Below, piece after piece: positions 54,079-62,833 of a stretch of 64,000 nucleotides of DNA. This stretch comes from Chitinophagaceae bacterium (GTDB lineage: Bacteria; Bacteroidota; Bacteroidia; Chitinophagales; UBA10324): positions 186,001-250,000 of the forward strand of contig JADJAG010000005.1 in NCBI GenBank assembly GCA_016704325.1, given 5' to 3'. A program made the position numbers and the translations under genes. Positions within the stretch are counted from its first letter, which is position 1. Each line of letters opens with the position of its first letter. Under the pieces are notes generated by a model. The model did no database searches, was not told the origin of the DNA, and worked only from the letters and a program-made list of their open reading frames with translations.

Positions 54079-55917
54079 ATGTGCGGAATAGTCGGTTACA
54101 TTGGTAATAAGCAGGCCTTTCCCATTCTTATCAAAGGGTTGCATCGCCTGGAATACAGAGGTTACGATAGTGCAGGTGTTGCCCTGTTAAACAATGGACT
54201 TCATGTATATAAGAAGGCCGGCAAAGTAAGCGCCCTCGAAGAATTTGTAGCCGATAAAGATACACAAGGTACTATCGGCATAGGCCATACCCGATGGGCT
54301 ACTCATGGTGAACCCAACGATATTAATGCACATCCTCATTTTTCAGAAACCCGCAACCTTGCCATCATCCACAACGGCATCATCGAGAATTATGGGACAC
54401 TGAAGGAAGAACTGTTGCTTCGCGGACATCATTTTGAATCAGATACAGATACGGAAGTGCTGATACACCTGATAGAAGATATTATGATGAATGAAGTACA
54501 GGATCTTCCCGAAGCAGTGCGTATTGCGTTGAATGAAGTGGTAGGTGCTTATGCCATTGTGATTTTGGCGAAAGACAATCCCGATATGCTGGTGGCTGCC
54601 CGAAAAGGAAGTCCTTTGGTTATAGGGATTGGCAAAGACGAGTTTTTCATTGCTTCCGATGCTACGCCTATTGTAGAGTTTACCAAGAACGTGGTGTACC
54701 TGAATGATGAAGAGATTGCCGTACTGAACCGTAACCATGAGTTGACCATTAAGACCATCGGCAATAAGGTGAAGACGCCGTATATAGAAGAATTGGAACT
54801 GAAATTAGAGATGCTGGAGAAGGGAGGATATGATCATTTCATGCTCAAAGAAATATATGAGCAACCCAGTTCAATTCGCGACAGTCTTCGCGGCAGGTTA
54901 AATACCTATACCGGAAAAATTAAGTTGGGCGGATTTGCGGAGTATGAAGAAAAGCTGGCGAATGCAAAAGGCCTGACGATGATAGCCTGTGGCACATCCT
55001 GGCATGCAGCGATTGTTGCTGAATATTTGTTTGAAGACCTGGCCAGGATTCCGGTGGAAGTGGAGTATGCATCGGAGTTCCGCTATCGTAATCCCATTGT
55101 TACCCATGATGATATTGTAATTGCCATTTCACAATCAGGCGAAACAGCAGATACGCTGGCTGCCATTCAACTGGCAAAATCGAAGGGTGCCACTGTTTTT
55201 GGAATTTGTAACGTAGTAGGTTCATCCATTGCACGCGCTGTGGATGCCGGATCTTATACCCATGCCGGTCCTGAGATTGGTGTAGCAAGTACCAAAGCTT
55301 TTACCGCACAGGTTACCGTGTTAAGCATGCTTGCTTTATATACAGCCAGGAAAAGGGGCACCATCACCCAATCACGTTATCACCAGTTGATCAACGAACT
55401 GGATTCTATTCCTGAAAAGGTAAAACAGGTATTGAAAACCAATGATCAGATCAAATACATCGCAGACTTCTTTAAAGATACCCGCAACTTCTTGTATCTC
55501 GGTCGTGGTTTTAATTTCCCGGTAGGGTTAGAAGGTGCTTTGAAGCTGAAGGAAATTTCATACATACATGCGGAAGGTTACCCGGCGGCAGAAATGAAGC
55601 ATGGCCCTATTGCATTAATAGATGATGAAATGCCGGTGGTAGTACTGGCTACAAAAGGCGGTCCTTATGATAAGATCCTCAGCAATATACAGGAGGTGAA
55701 GGCACGCAAGGGACGCATCATCGCCATTGTAACAGAAGGTGATAAGATCATACGTGATCTTGCTGAATTTGTGATTGAGATTCCGGAAACGGAAGAACCG
55801 CTAACGCCATTATTATCTGTTATTCCCCTGCAGTTATTAGCGTATCACATAGCTGTATTACGTGGCTGTAATGTAGATCAACCGAGAAACCTGGCGAAGA
55901 GTGTGACGGTGGAATAG
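54079..55917 (+). CDS. glmS: Glutamine--fructose-6-phosphate aminotransferase (isomerizing)
   Basis: The 612-residue protein begins MCGIVGYIG, so Cys2 is the glutaminase nucleophile after methionine removal. GIGHTRWATHGEPND lies near residue 71. Two SIS domains follow, with TMIACGTSWHAAIVAEYLFE, ISQSGETADTLAAIQLAKSKG near residue 350 and FLYLGRGFNFPVGLEGALKLKEISYIHAEGYPAAEMKHGP near residue 470. The protein ends PRNLAKSVTVE, as in the family. It makes glucosamine-6-phosphate for peptidoglycan and lipopolysaccharide. No glmS ribozyme is expected or seen upstream, only 24 bp after DUF4270. A bidirectional terminator follows. Confidence 0.98.
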   Translation: MCGIVGYIGNKQAFPILIKGLHRLEYRGYDSAGVALLNNGLHVYKKAGKVSALEEFVADKDTQGTIGIGHTRWATHGEPNDINAHPHFSETRNLAIIHNGIIENYGTLKEELLLRGHHFESDTDTEVLIHLIEDIMMNEVQDLPEAVRIALNEVVGAYAIVILAKDNPDMLVAARKGSPLVIGIGKDEFFIASDATPIVEFTKNVVYLNDEEIAVLNRNHELTIKTIGNKVKTPYIEELELKLEMLEKGGYDHFMLKEIYEQPSSIRDSLRGRLNTYTGKIKLGGFAEYEEKLANAKGLTMIACGTSWHAAIVAEYLFEDLARIPVEVEYASEFRYRNPIVTHDDIVIAISQSGETADTLAAIQLAKSKGATVFGICNVVGSSIARAVDAGSYTHAGPEIGVASTKAFTAQVTVLSMLALYTARKRGTITQSRYHQLINELDSIPEKVKQVLKTNDQIKYIADFFKDTRNFLYLGRGFNFPVGLEGALKLKEISYIHAEGYPAAEMKHGPIALIDDEMPVVVLATKGGPYDKILSNIQEVKARKGRIIAIVTEGDKIIRDLAEFVIEIPETEEPLTPLLSVIPLQLLAYHIAVLRGCNVDQPRNLAKSVTVE

Positions 55918-56005
55918 AATGAGCGATTCTTTACTTTCAAAACATAAGGAGCAGGCGACCTGTTGAGCGCATAAACTTTTCAGTAGCTGGCATTAATACT
56001 TCCAA

Positions 56006-56038
56006 AATAAAAAAGGGGCAATTCGCCCCTTTTTTATT
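56006..56038. terminator. Bidirectional Rho-independent terminator of glmS and sod
   Basis: AAAAAAGGGGC-aattc-GCCCCTTTTTT forms a GC stem flanked by A- and T-runs on both sides. It lies between the convergent ends of glmS (stop at 55917) and the superoxide dismutase gene (stop at 56060). Confidence 0.9.
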
Positions 56039-56059
56039 TTATCACTCATAAATCACTGA

Positions 56060-56671
56060 TCATTTCATCGCAGCATTAAAACGCAATGCCACTTCATCCC
56101 AATTAATCACATTCCAGAAAGCAGAAATATAGTCGGGCCGGCGATTCTGATACTTGAGATAGTAGGCATGTTCCCAGACATCCATTCCCAGAATAGGCGT
56201 TCCTTTTACTTCTACTACATCCATTAATGGATTATCCTGGTTAGGGGTAGAAGTTACGGCCAGTTTCTTATCTGCATTCACAATCAACCAGGCCCATCCT
56301 GAACCAAACCGGGTAGTGCCGGCAGCCGAGAAGGCATCGTAAAACTTTTCAAAACTACCCAGGTTGGCGGTAATGGCATCCAGTAAGGCGCCTTTAGGAG
56401 AGCCGCCGCCGCCCGGCTTCATCACAGACCAGTAAAGGGAGTGATTATAATGTCCGCCGCCATTGTTACGTACGGCCACCTGGAACTTAGAGATGTTTTT
56501 GCAGATTTCTTCAATGCTCCATCCTGCAGCATCGTTGCCTTCCAGTGCTTTATTAAGGTTGGTAACATAGGCAGCATGGTGCTTGTCGTGATGGATTTGC
56601 ATGGTCATGGCATCGATATGCGGTTCAAGTGCATCATTGCCGTAGGTTAATGGGGGAAGTTGAAAAGCCAT
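56060..56671 (-). CDS. sodA: Superoxide dismutase (Fe/Mn)
   Basis: The 203-residue enzyme has the metal ligands of the Fe/Mn family: a histidine in TMQIHHDKHHAAYVTNLNKAL (about residues 26-46), a histidine in GGGHYNHSLYWSVMKPGGGG (about residues 73-90), and aspartate and histidine in GMDVWEHAYYLKYQNRRPDYISAFWNVINWDEV. It converts superoxide to oxygen and peroxide in the cytoplasm. Whether iron, manganese or either is used is not settled by sequence alone. The gene is convergent with glmS. TATATTTG near 56765-56772 on the minus strand is a possible -7 box. Confidence 0.96.
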   Translation of the reverse strand: MAFQLPPLTYGNDALEPHIDAMTMQIHHDKHHAAYVTNLNKALEGNDAAGWSIEEICKNISKFQVAVRNNGGGHYNHSLYWSVMKPGGGGSPKGALLDAITANLGSFEKFYDAFSAAGTTRFGSGWAWLIVNADKKLAVTSTPNQDNPLMDVVEVKGTPILGMDVWEHAYYLKYQNRRPDYISAFWNVINWDEVALRFNAAMK

Positions 56672-56809
56672 AAAATTTAAGTTTAAAGTTTTTGAATAAT
56701 AGCGTTGATCGGTTTTAATGAAAAGCCTGCAGGAAGCCAGATGACACTATGTGCAGGAAAACACAAATATAGGCTTTTGGCTTTGTTCAAAGAGGCAGGC
56801 TACTTTGTT

Positions 56810-56910
56810 GGGTGCCCGACAAATTGGATATTGAAAATGTAGTGTTGAATATTGAGTGTTGAATTTTTCAATATTCAATATTCAATATCCGATGTTCAAT
56901 TGACATTACA
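56810..56910. mobile_element. MITE-related copy G, right end lost
   Basis: It starts GGGTGCCCGACAAATTGG and continues with gttgaatattgag words and tcaatattcaatattc to TTCAATTGACATTACA, the same middle and end word as copy F. The sequence then breaks into the homopolymer stretch at 56911, so its right end and target duplication cannot be seen. Confidence 0.6.
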
Positions 56911-56990
56911 AGGGCCCCCCCCCCCCTGGGGGGAAAAAAAAAAGAAAAGGCGCGCCCCCCCCCCCTTGGGGGGGAAAACCCCGGGAGAAA
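56911..56990. other. Homopolymer-rich stretch, probable sequencing or assembly artefact
   Basis: Two runs of 11 or more C are each followed by a G-run (ctgggggg, cttggggggg), with runs of A between them. Nothing else in the window has this composition, and it interrupts an otherwise recognisable repeat. It should not be read as biology without re-sequencing. Confidence 0.75.
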
Positions 56991-57039
56991 ACTGCCTTAT
57001 TTAATACAAAGCATCTGATAAGCATTCTTGATGCTCAAA

Positions 57040-57483
57040 TTACGATCTTCTGCTTCTAAAAAAATCCTGTAACAACGTAGTGCAGGCTTCCTCCAATATA
57101 CCGGCCTCCACGATACACTTAGGGTGGAAGGGAGAAGGCGTAAAAATCGAAAATCCTTTCTTTGGATCAGAAGCACCAAAAACCACCTGCTTTATTTGTG
57201 CCCAACCGATGGCAGAAGCACACATCATGCAAGGTTCGAGGGTAACATACAAGGTGCAATCCGGCAGGTACTTGCTGTTGAAATAATTGGCTGCTGCCGT
57301 TATTGCTATAATTTCTGCATGAGCTGTTACATCTTTTAAACGCTCAACCTGGTTGTAGCCTTTACCTATTATCTGGTTTTGGCTGACGATAACCGCTCCA
57401 ATGGGAACTTCTTCTTCTTCCAATGCCCTTTTTGCTTCTTTAATTGCAAGGCTCATATAATATTCATGAGAAAGTGTGTTCAT
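57040..57483 (-). CDS. tadA: tRNA-specific adenosine deaminase
   Basis: The 147-residue deaminase has the zinc motifs HAEIIAITAAANYF (His-Ala-Glu, residues about 54-56) and EPCMMCASAIGWAQIKQVVFGASDPKKG (Pro-Cys-x-x-Cys, about residues 84-89). The start MNTLSHEYYMSLAIKEAKRALEEEEVPIGAVIV is typical of TadA. The enzyme converts the wobble adenosine of tRNA-Arg(ACG) to inosine. Length and motifs match other family members, and a general nucleoside deaminase is the less likely alternative. The start is ATG at 57483. The gene lies next to the suspect homopolymer stretch but is itself intact. Confidence 0.92.
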   Translation of the reverse strand: MNTLSHEYYMSLAIKEAKRALEEEEVPIGAVIVSQNQIIGKGYNQVERLKDVTAHAEIIAITAAANYFNSKYLPDCTLYVTLEPCMMCASAIGWAQIKQVVFGASDPKKGFSIFTPSPFHPKCIVEAGILEEACTTLLQDFFRSRRS

Positions 57484-57733
57484 TTTTCAGTTCAGCTGGT
57501 CTTTTTCAAAGTAATGAGCGTAATGGTTTGCATCGGCATGTATCTAAACAGGATGATTCTTTATGTCAAGGCGCTAAGAAAAAGGATAACCAACATCGAT
57601 TTCAATTTGGTAGAAGCAGATTGCCGGGCTTTGTACCGCTTTCGATTCCACCTGTTAATCATACTACGCTTTTCTTCTATCCGTCAACTGCCATTTTTTT
57701 TTATCTTTGGCGGCATTAAAAATATAGATTCTT

Positions 57734-59164
57734 TTGAAGCGCTCTCTTTTCCTTTTTCTTGTTACTGCACTTGCCTCGTTTTCAGCGTCAGCTCAAAAGT
57801 TATGGACACTTGAAGAATGTGCAGCACATGCCACACAGAATAACATCACCCTGAAACAGGCGGAATTGAATGAGGAATTGTCTGCATTATCGCTTTCCCA
57901 GTCTAACCTGAACCTGTTGCCAAATGTTAATGCCAGCACCGGCTATTATTTCAACTTTGGAAGAACGATAGATCCTACAAGCAATTTATATGTAAATCAG
58001 AATACCCAAACCAATACCGTGCAGCTTTCACTGGGATGGACACTTTTTAACGGATTACAGCGGCTAAATACCATTAAGCAAAATGAATTCAGCTTGTTAG
58101 CCAGTGAATACAATACAGCCAATACGGAACAGAATATTCTATTGTATGTGGTGGGCAGTTTTTTGGAAATCGTTTATGCAAAAGAGAACCTCGCCAATGC
58201 TGATGACCAGTTGAGGCTTTCCGTGGCACAAATGGAGCGCACCAAATTGCTGGTAAGTGCCGGAACATTATCTCAGGGAGCACTTTATGATATGGAAGCA
58301 CAGGTAGCAAATGATGAACTGAATAAGGTGACCGCACAGAATCAACTGGATATTTCAAAGCTGAACCTGGCGCAGCTGATGAACCTCAATGAACCCATGG
58401 ACGTAAGCGTGCCTCCGTTAGAAATTAATTCGGGGTTACTGGGGGATTTGAACCTAACGGCAGACAGCATCTATGCTACAGCAGTCAAGATACAGCCGGT
58501 TATTAAGAATGCCGAGTACAGCCTGTTGAGTTATGAAAAGGGACTTGCAGTTGCAAAGGGTTCATTGTATCCTTCCCTTTCATTTTTCGGAAGCCTTTCC
58601 ACAAATTATTCAGATGCCTATCAGCGCCTTGCTTCCATCGATACAGTTACCGGCGAACCGGTACCTATTGGTTATGTACTCAGCAGTAATGAAATAGTGG
58701 TATCTCCTGGTTTTGACATCGTCCCGACTTACAAGGCTACAGGCTATACGGATCAGTTTAAAGACAACTTCGGACAGGCTTTTGGGTTCAGCCTGGACAT
58801 CCCCATTTTTAATAATTGGAGTTCACGTAATAATGTGAGCAGGTCGAAGATTAATGTGCAGAATGCCGAGTATTCACTGCAATCGGCAAAGCAGCAACTG
58901 CAAAAGGATGTGCAGACGGCTTACCAGGATGCCATCGCAGCAAAGAACAGTTACACTGCCGCATTAAAAAGTGTTACGGCACTTGAAAAATCTTTTGATG
59001 ATGCGGAAAGAAAATTTAACCTCGGCGCCATTACTTCAATCGACTACATCACAGCAAAGAGCAATCTCACTAAATCGCAATCTTCACTGCTTCAATCAAA
59101 ATACCGCTATATTTTTAAACTGAAGGTATTGGATTTATACCAGGGTAAACCTTTAACGCTTTAA
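57734..59164 (+). CDS. TolC-family outer membrane efflux protein
   Basis: The 476-residue protein starts at TTG (57734) with a signal peptide ending SFSASA-Q. LWTLEECAAHATQNNITLKQAEL is typical of the OEP start. Long alpha-helical coiled regions follow (about residues 40-75, 155-215, 355-440), with two beta-strand hairpins between. The family forms a trimeric channel through the outer membrane and the periplasm. A membrane-fusion protein starts 6 bp downstream. A TATCTTTG box at 57702-57709 is a likely promoter -7 element. Confidence 0.92.
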   Translation: MKRSLFLFLVTALASFSASAQKLWTLEECAAHATQNNITLKQAELNEELSALSLSQSNLNLLPNVNASTGYYFNFGRTIDPTSNLYVNQNTQTNTVQLSLGWTLFNGLQRLNTIKQNEFSLLASEYNTANTEQNILLYVVGSFLEIVYAKENLANADDQLRLSVAQMERTKLLVSAGTLSQGALYDMEAQVANDELNKVTAQNQLDISKLNLAQLMNLNEPMDVSVPPLEINSGLLGDLNLTADSIYATAVKIQPVIKNAEYSLLSYEKGLAVAKGSLYPSLSFFGSLSTNYSDAYQRLASIDTVTGEPVPIGYVLSSNEIVVSPGFDIVPTYKATGYTDQFKDNFGQAFGFSLDIPIFNNWSSRNNVSRSKINVQNAEYSLQSAKQQLQKDVQTAYQDAIAAKNSYTAALKSVTALEKSFDDAERKFNLGAITSIDYITAKSNLTKSQSSLLQSKYRYIFKLKVLDLYQGKPLTL

Positions 59165-59169
59165 TAAGT

Positions 59170-60546
59170 ATGTTCACAAAAAACCGGTTACTCATATTCT
59201 TAATTGCAATTGTACTTGTGCTGCTGATTGTCATGCTGATTGGAAAGCAGCAAGGCTGGATTGGTGGCGCAAAGGCAATGGAAGTTAGTGCCGAAGCCGT
59301 TTCACGTAAAGATATTGTCGAGCGCGTTTCTGCGAGTGGAAAGATCTATCCGCAACTGGATGTGAAGTTAAGCCCGGATGTGTCAGGAGAAATAACTGAA
59401 TTGTATGTGGAAGAAGGAGATTCCGTGAAAGCCGGCATGGTGCTCGCCAAGATCAAGCCTGATATTTACCAGGCTATTCTCGACCGATCTATAGCAGCGT
59501 TGAATACTGCCAAGTCAAATTCTTTGCAATCACAGGCTGCGCTAACACAGGTAACAGCAGAGTATGAACGTGCTGAAAAGAATTACAACCGCAACAAGAC
59601 ACTCTATGATCAGAAAGTAATTTCCGATGCAGATTTTGAAAACATCGATGCAGCCTATAAAGCAGCCAAGGCAAATTATGAAGGCGCGATGATGACAGTA
59701 AAGGCCGCTGATTATAATGTGCAGAGTGCTGCAGCAAGTGTAAAACAGGCACAGGAAGATCTAAACAAGACAACCATCTATGCTCCAATCGATGGCATCG
59801 TTTCGCAACTGAATGTGGAAAAAGGCGAACGGGTGCTGGGAACAACTCAGATGCAGGGAACCGATATGATGCATATCTCTGATCTGAATGTTATTGAAGC
59901 AAGGGTTGATGTAAGTGAAAATGATGTATTGCGCGTGCAGATTGGTGATACTACAGAGATTGAACTCGATGCCTATCCTGATAAGAAATTTAAAGGAGTG
60001 GTTCACCAGATTGCGAATTCAGCAAAGAGTACGCTGACCGGTCAGTCGGAACAGGTCACCAATTTTGAAGTCACGATTTTATTATTGAAAGACTCTTATA
60101 AGGAGCTGATTGGAACAGATGGTAAGAAGTTTCCTTTCCTGCCCGGCATGTCGGCATCAGTAGCCATTATGACGAACAAAGTGACCAACATGATTGCCAT
60201 TCCCATACAGGCAGTTACTACCAGGGATCCGTCAGATACGTTGTCTGCAAAAGGAGATAAGGAAAGTTCAGAAAAAGCAGATCCGGATGCTGACAAAACG
60301 GAAACCGCTAAAAAAGAAACTGCCAAACCATTGGAAGTGGTATTTATTGTTGACAATGGGAAAGCCAAATTGGTACCTGTTAAAACTGGTATCCAGGATG
60401 ATGAGTATATTGAAATTAAGGAAGGTCTTAAGGGAGATGAACAGGTGATTTCCGGCCCGTTCAGTTCCATTTCACGATTATTGAAAAATGGAGATGCGAT
60501 AACGGTGGTCGACAAATCCGAACTTTTTAAAACCGAATCCAAATAG
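59170..60546 (+). CDS. Efflux pump periplasmic adaptor (membrane-fusion protein)
   Basis: The 458-residue protein has one N-terminal membrane anchor (about residues 7-26). The lipoyl/barrel-sandwich hybrid domain is split around a coiled-coil hairpin (GEITELYVEEGDSVKAGMVLAKI, then ATIYAPIDGIVSQLNVEKGERV near residues 200-220). The beta-barrel contains VIEARVDVSENDVLRV. A charged, lysine- and glutamate-rich insertion of about 35 residues (about 355-390) precedes the final membrane-proximal domain. MacA-like adaptors pair with an ABC or RND pump and TolC. The TolC gene ends 5 bp upstream, but no pump gene follows here. Confidence 0.92.
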   Translation: MFTKNRLLIFLIAIVLVLLIVMLIGKQQGWIGGAKAMEVSAEAVSRKDIVERVSASGKIYPQLDVKLSPDVSGEITELYVEEGDSVKAGMVLAKIKPDIYQAILDRSIAALNTAKSNSLQSQAALTQVTAEYERAEKNYNRNKTLYDQKVISDADFENIDAAYKAAKANYEGAMMTVKAADYNVQSAAASVKQAQEDLNKTTIYAPIDGIVSQLNVEKGERVLGTTQMQGTDMMHISDLNVIEARVDVSENDVLRVQIGDTTEIELDAYPDKKFKGVVHQIANSAKSTLTGQSEQVTNFEVTILLLKDSYKELIGTDGKKFPFLPGMSASVAIMTNKVTNMIAIPIQAVTTRDPSDTLSAKGDKESSEKADPDADKTETAKKETAKPLEVVFIVDNGKAKLVPVKTGIQDDEYIEIKEGLKGDEQVISGPFSSISRLLKNGDAITVVDKSELFKTESK

Positions 60547-60678
60547 TTACAGCTGTTTCTAAATAGCGGACTGCTACTGCACGGAAATCATACAATCCGT
60601 TTCGGCATTATTTTTTTCTAAGCCTTCCCGGTTTCATTGCTATCTTTCATCTATCTATCAGTAATCTTTGAATTACGT

Positions 60679-61674
60679 ATGACGGAACCAAGAGTAAGCA
60701 TGGTGGGAGGTGGAAGCTGGGCTACTGCACTCACTAAAGTGTTGAATGAAAACAAGCATGCAGTTACCTGGTGGCTGCGTGATGCCATTGCAGTAGATCA
60801 CCTGAAGCAACGGTCGAACAATCCGAATTACCTGAGTTCTGTTGAATTTAATACGGCTTTGATTGCACCAACCACGGATCTGAAGAAAACCATTGATGCA
60901 GGCGATATCATTTTTCTTGCTGTGCCTGCTGCCTATCTGAAGCAAGCGCTTCAACCGGTAAGCCGCGATGCTTTTAAAAATAAAATTATTGTATCAGCCA
61001 TTAAAGGCATGATTCCGGGTGATAATCTGGTGATCGCTGATTTCATGAATAAGTATTATGAAGTGCCCTTGAAAAACAATGTCATCATCAGCGGACCTTG
61101 TCATGCAGAAGAAGTAGCACTGGAAAAACTCAGCTACCTCACGTTGGCAAGTCAGCAATATGATTATGCTAATTTGACTTGCGCATTACTCCGTTGTCCT
61201 TACGTCCGTTGCACGCCATCTGATGATATTTATGGAACGGAGTATGGAGCGGTATTGAAAAACATTTATGCATTGGCTGCCGGTATTTGTCATGGTTTGG
61301 GCTATGGCGATAATTTTCAGGCTGTGCTTATTTCAAATGCAATTGAAGAGATGGAGCGTTTTGTGAAAGCGGTGCATCCTATTACCCGCGACATCAAGGA
61401 TTCTGCTTATCTCGGTGACCTGATGGTTACAGCCTATTCACAATTCAGCCGCAACCGGACTTTTGGCAACATGATCGGGAAAGGATATTCTGTGAAGGCT
61501 GCTTTATTGGAAATGAATATGATAGCAGAAGGGTACAATGCAGCTAAGTGTATTCATGAAGTTAATAAGCAATTCAACGTAGATATGCTCATCAGTGAAG
61601 CAACTTTCAGAATATTATATGAAGGTGCTGATGCAAGGGAAGAAATGAAGAAAGTCAGTGAAGGTTTGAGTTGA
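60679..61674 (+). CDS. gpsA: NAD(P)H-dependent glycerol-3-phosphate dehydrogenase
   Basis: The 331-residue protein shows the Rossmann start RVSMVGGGSWATALTKVLNE, DIIFLAVPAAYL and KNKIIVSAIKGMIPG. It also has ISGPCHAEEVALEKLSYLTLA and GTEYGAVLKNIYALAAGICHGLGYGDNFQAVLISNAIEEMERF, the GpsA substrate-binding helices. DLMVTAYSQFSRNRTFGNMIGKG is also present. It makes sn-glycerol-3-phosphate for phospholipids. The ATG at 60679 is chosen: the upstream in-frame start at 60637 would add 14 residues with no family support. TAATCTTTG just upstream of the start is a candidate -7 box. Confidence 0.95.
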   Translation: MTEPRVSMVGGGSWATALTKVLNENKHAVTWWLRDAIAVDHLKQRSNNPNYLSSVEFNTALIAPTTDLKKTIDAGDIIFLAVPAAYLKQALQPVSRDAFKNKIIVSAIKGMIPGDNLVIADFMNKYYEVPLKNNVIISGPCHAEEVALEKLSYLTLASQQYDYANLTCALLRCPYVRCTPSDDIYGTEYGAVLKNIYALAAGICHGLGYGDNFQAVLISNAIEEMERFVKAVHPITRDIKDSAYLGDLMVTAYSQFSRNRTFGNMIGKGYSVKAALLEMNMIAEGYNAAKCIHEVNKQFNVDMLISEATFRILYEGADAREEMKKVSEGLS

Positions 61675-61817
61675 TTTATTACATCCATCATATCTGGAAA
61701 TGGAACAGGTTTAACTCGAATATTACAGAATTGAAGGGATCATAAGATTTTTATTCATTGCGAATGATGAATCATCTAATAAATATTCTTTTGAGCCCCG
61801 AATGATAGATACTATAA

Positions 61818-62771
61818 TTACTCTTCATCAATACTTTCAATTTCCTTTTTCACTGAGATAAATTCTTCCCATATTTCCTTCACAATTTCCGCTGCCGGTT
61901 TTATGGAACGAATCTGAGCGCTTACTTCACCAATCTCCAATTCACCTTCCTCCAGGTCACCTTCAAACATGCCGCGTTTCGCACGGGCACGACCCAGGAT
62001 GGTTCGTAGTTCTTCCGCTGTGGCGCCCCTGTTTTCTGCCTCTTGTATCTGTTCGTAAAATTTATTCTTGATCAATCTGACCGGCACCACTTTTTTCATG
62101 GCCAATACGGTGCTGCCTTCTTCCGTAGTGATAATTTTCTGCTTAAAATTTTCGTGGCCACTGGCTTCGGTGCTGGCAGCAAAGCGTGTTCCCATCTGTA
62201 CTCCCTCAGCGCCTAATGCAAAAGCTGCCATCATGGACCTGCCGGATGCAATACCGCCCGCTGCAATTACGGGAATGGAGACCGCTTCCTTCACCAATGG
62301 TATCAATACTAAGGTAGTAGTTTCTTCCCTGCCGTTGTGCCCGCCTGCTTCAAATCCTTCTGCTACCACAGCATCACAACCGGCCTCTTCCGCTTTCTTT
62401 GCAAATTTTGAACTGGAAACTACATGCACTACTTTAATAGGTTGTTGCTTTAAAATGGTCGTCCAGGTTTTAGGATTTCCGGCAGAAGTAAAGACAATCT
62501 TTACGCCTTCGTCTATAATTATTTTCATATGCTGCTCAATATCGGGATAGAGCAGCGGGACATTAACTGCAAAAGGAAATGGCGTGTTTGCTTTGCATTT
62601 GCGGATATGTTCCTGCAAAATTTCAGGATACATAGAACCTGCACCAATAATTCCCAATCCGCCCGCATTGCTAACAGCTGCTGCCAACTTCCAGCCAGAA
62701 CACCAGATCATTCCGGCCTGTATGATCGGATACCTGATTCCAAAAAGTTGTGTGATTCGATTGGGAGCCAA
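61818..62771 (-). CDS. Nitronate monooxygenase / FabK-like flavoprotein
   Basis: The 317-residue protein belongs to the NPD/FMN-binding TIM-barrel family. Markers are YPIIQAGMIWCSGWKLAAAVSNAGGLGIIGAGS near residues 13-45, VVHVVSSSKFAKKAEEAGCDAVVAEGFEAGGHNGREET, IPVIAAGGIASGRSMMAAFALGAEGVQMGTRF near 170-200. An FMN-phosphate glycine loop and the conserved EGFEAGGH histidine region are present. Members are nitronate monooxygenases or enoyl-ACP reductase II. Sequence alone does not decide. The start is TTG at 62771. The region just upstream is the octamer array. Confidence 0.87.
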   Translation of the reverse strand: MAPNRITQLFGIRYPIIQAGMIWCSGWKLAAAVSNAGGLGIIGAGSMYPEILQEHIRKCKANTPFPFAVNVPLLYPDIEQHMKIIIDEGVKIVFTSAGNPKTWTTILKQQPIKVVHVVSSSKFAKKAEEAGCDAVVAEGFEAGGHNGREETTTLVLIPLVKEAVSIPVIAAGGIASGRSMMAAFALGAEGVQMGTRFAASTEASGHENFKQKIITTEEGSTVLAMKKVVPVRLIKNKFYEQIQEAENRGATAEELRTILGRARAKRGMFEGDLEEGELEIGEVSAQIRSIKPAAEIVKEIWEEFISVKKEIESIDEE

Positions 62772-62776
62772 AACAA

Positions 62777-62826
62777 TTTAACAATTTAGCAATTTAACCA
62801 TTTGACCATTTAGCCATTCAACCATC
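62777..62826. repeat. Octamer array between two minus-strand genes
   Basis: About six 8-bp units (aacaattt, agcaattt, aaccattt, gaccattt, agccattc) occur. The array lies 8 bp after the stop of the nucleotidyltransferase gene and 6 bp before the start of the nitronate-monooxygenase-like gene, filling almost the whole gap. Confidence 0.8.
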
Positions 62827-62833
62827 CATAAAC

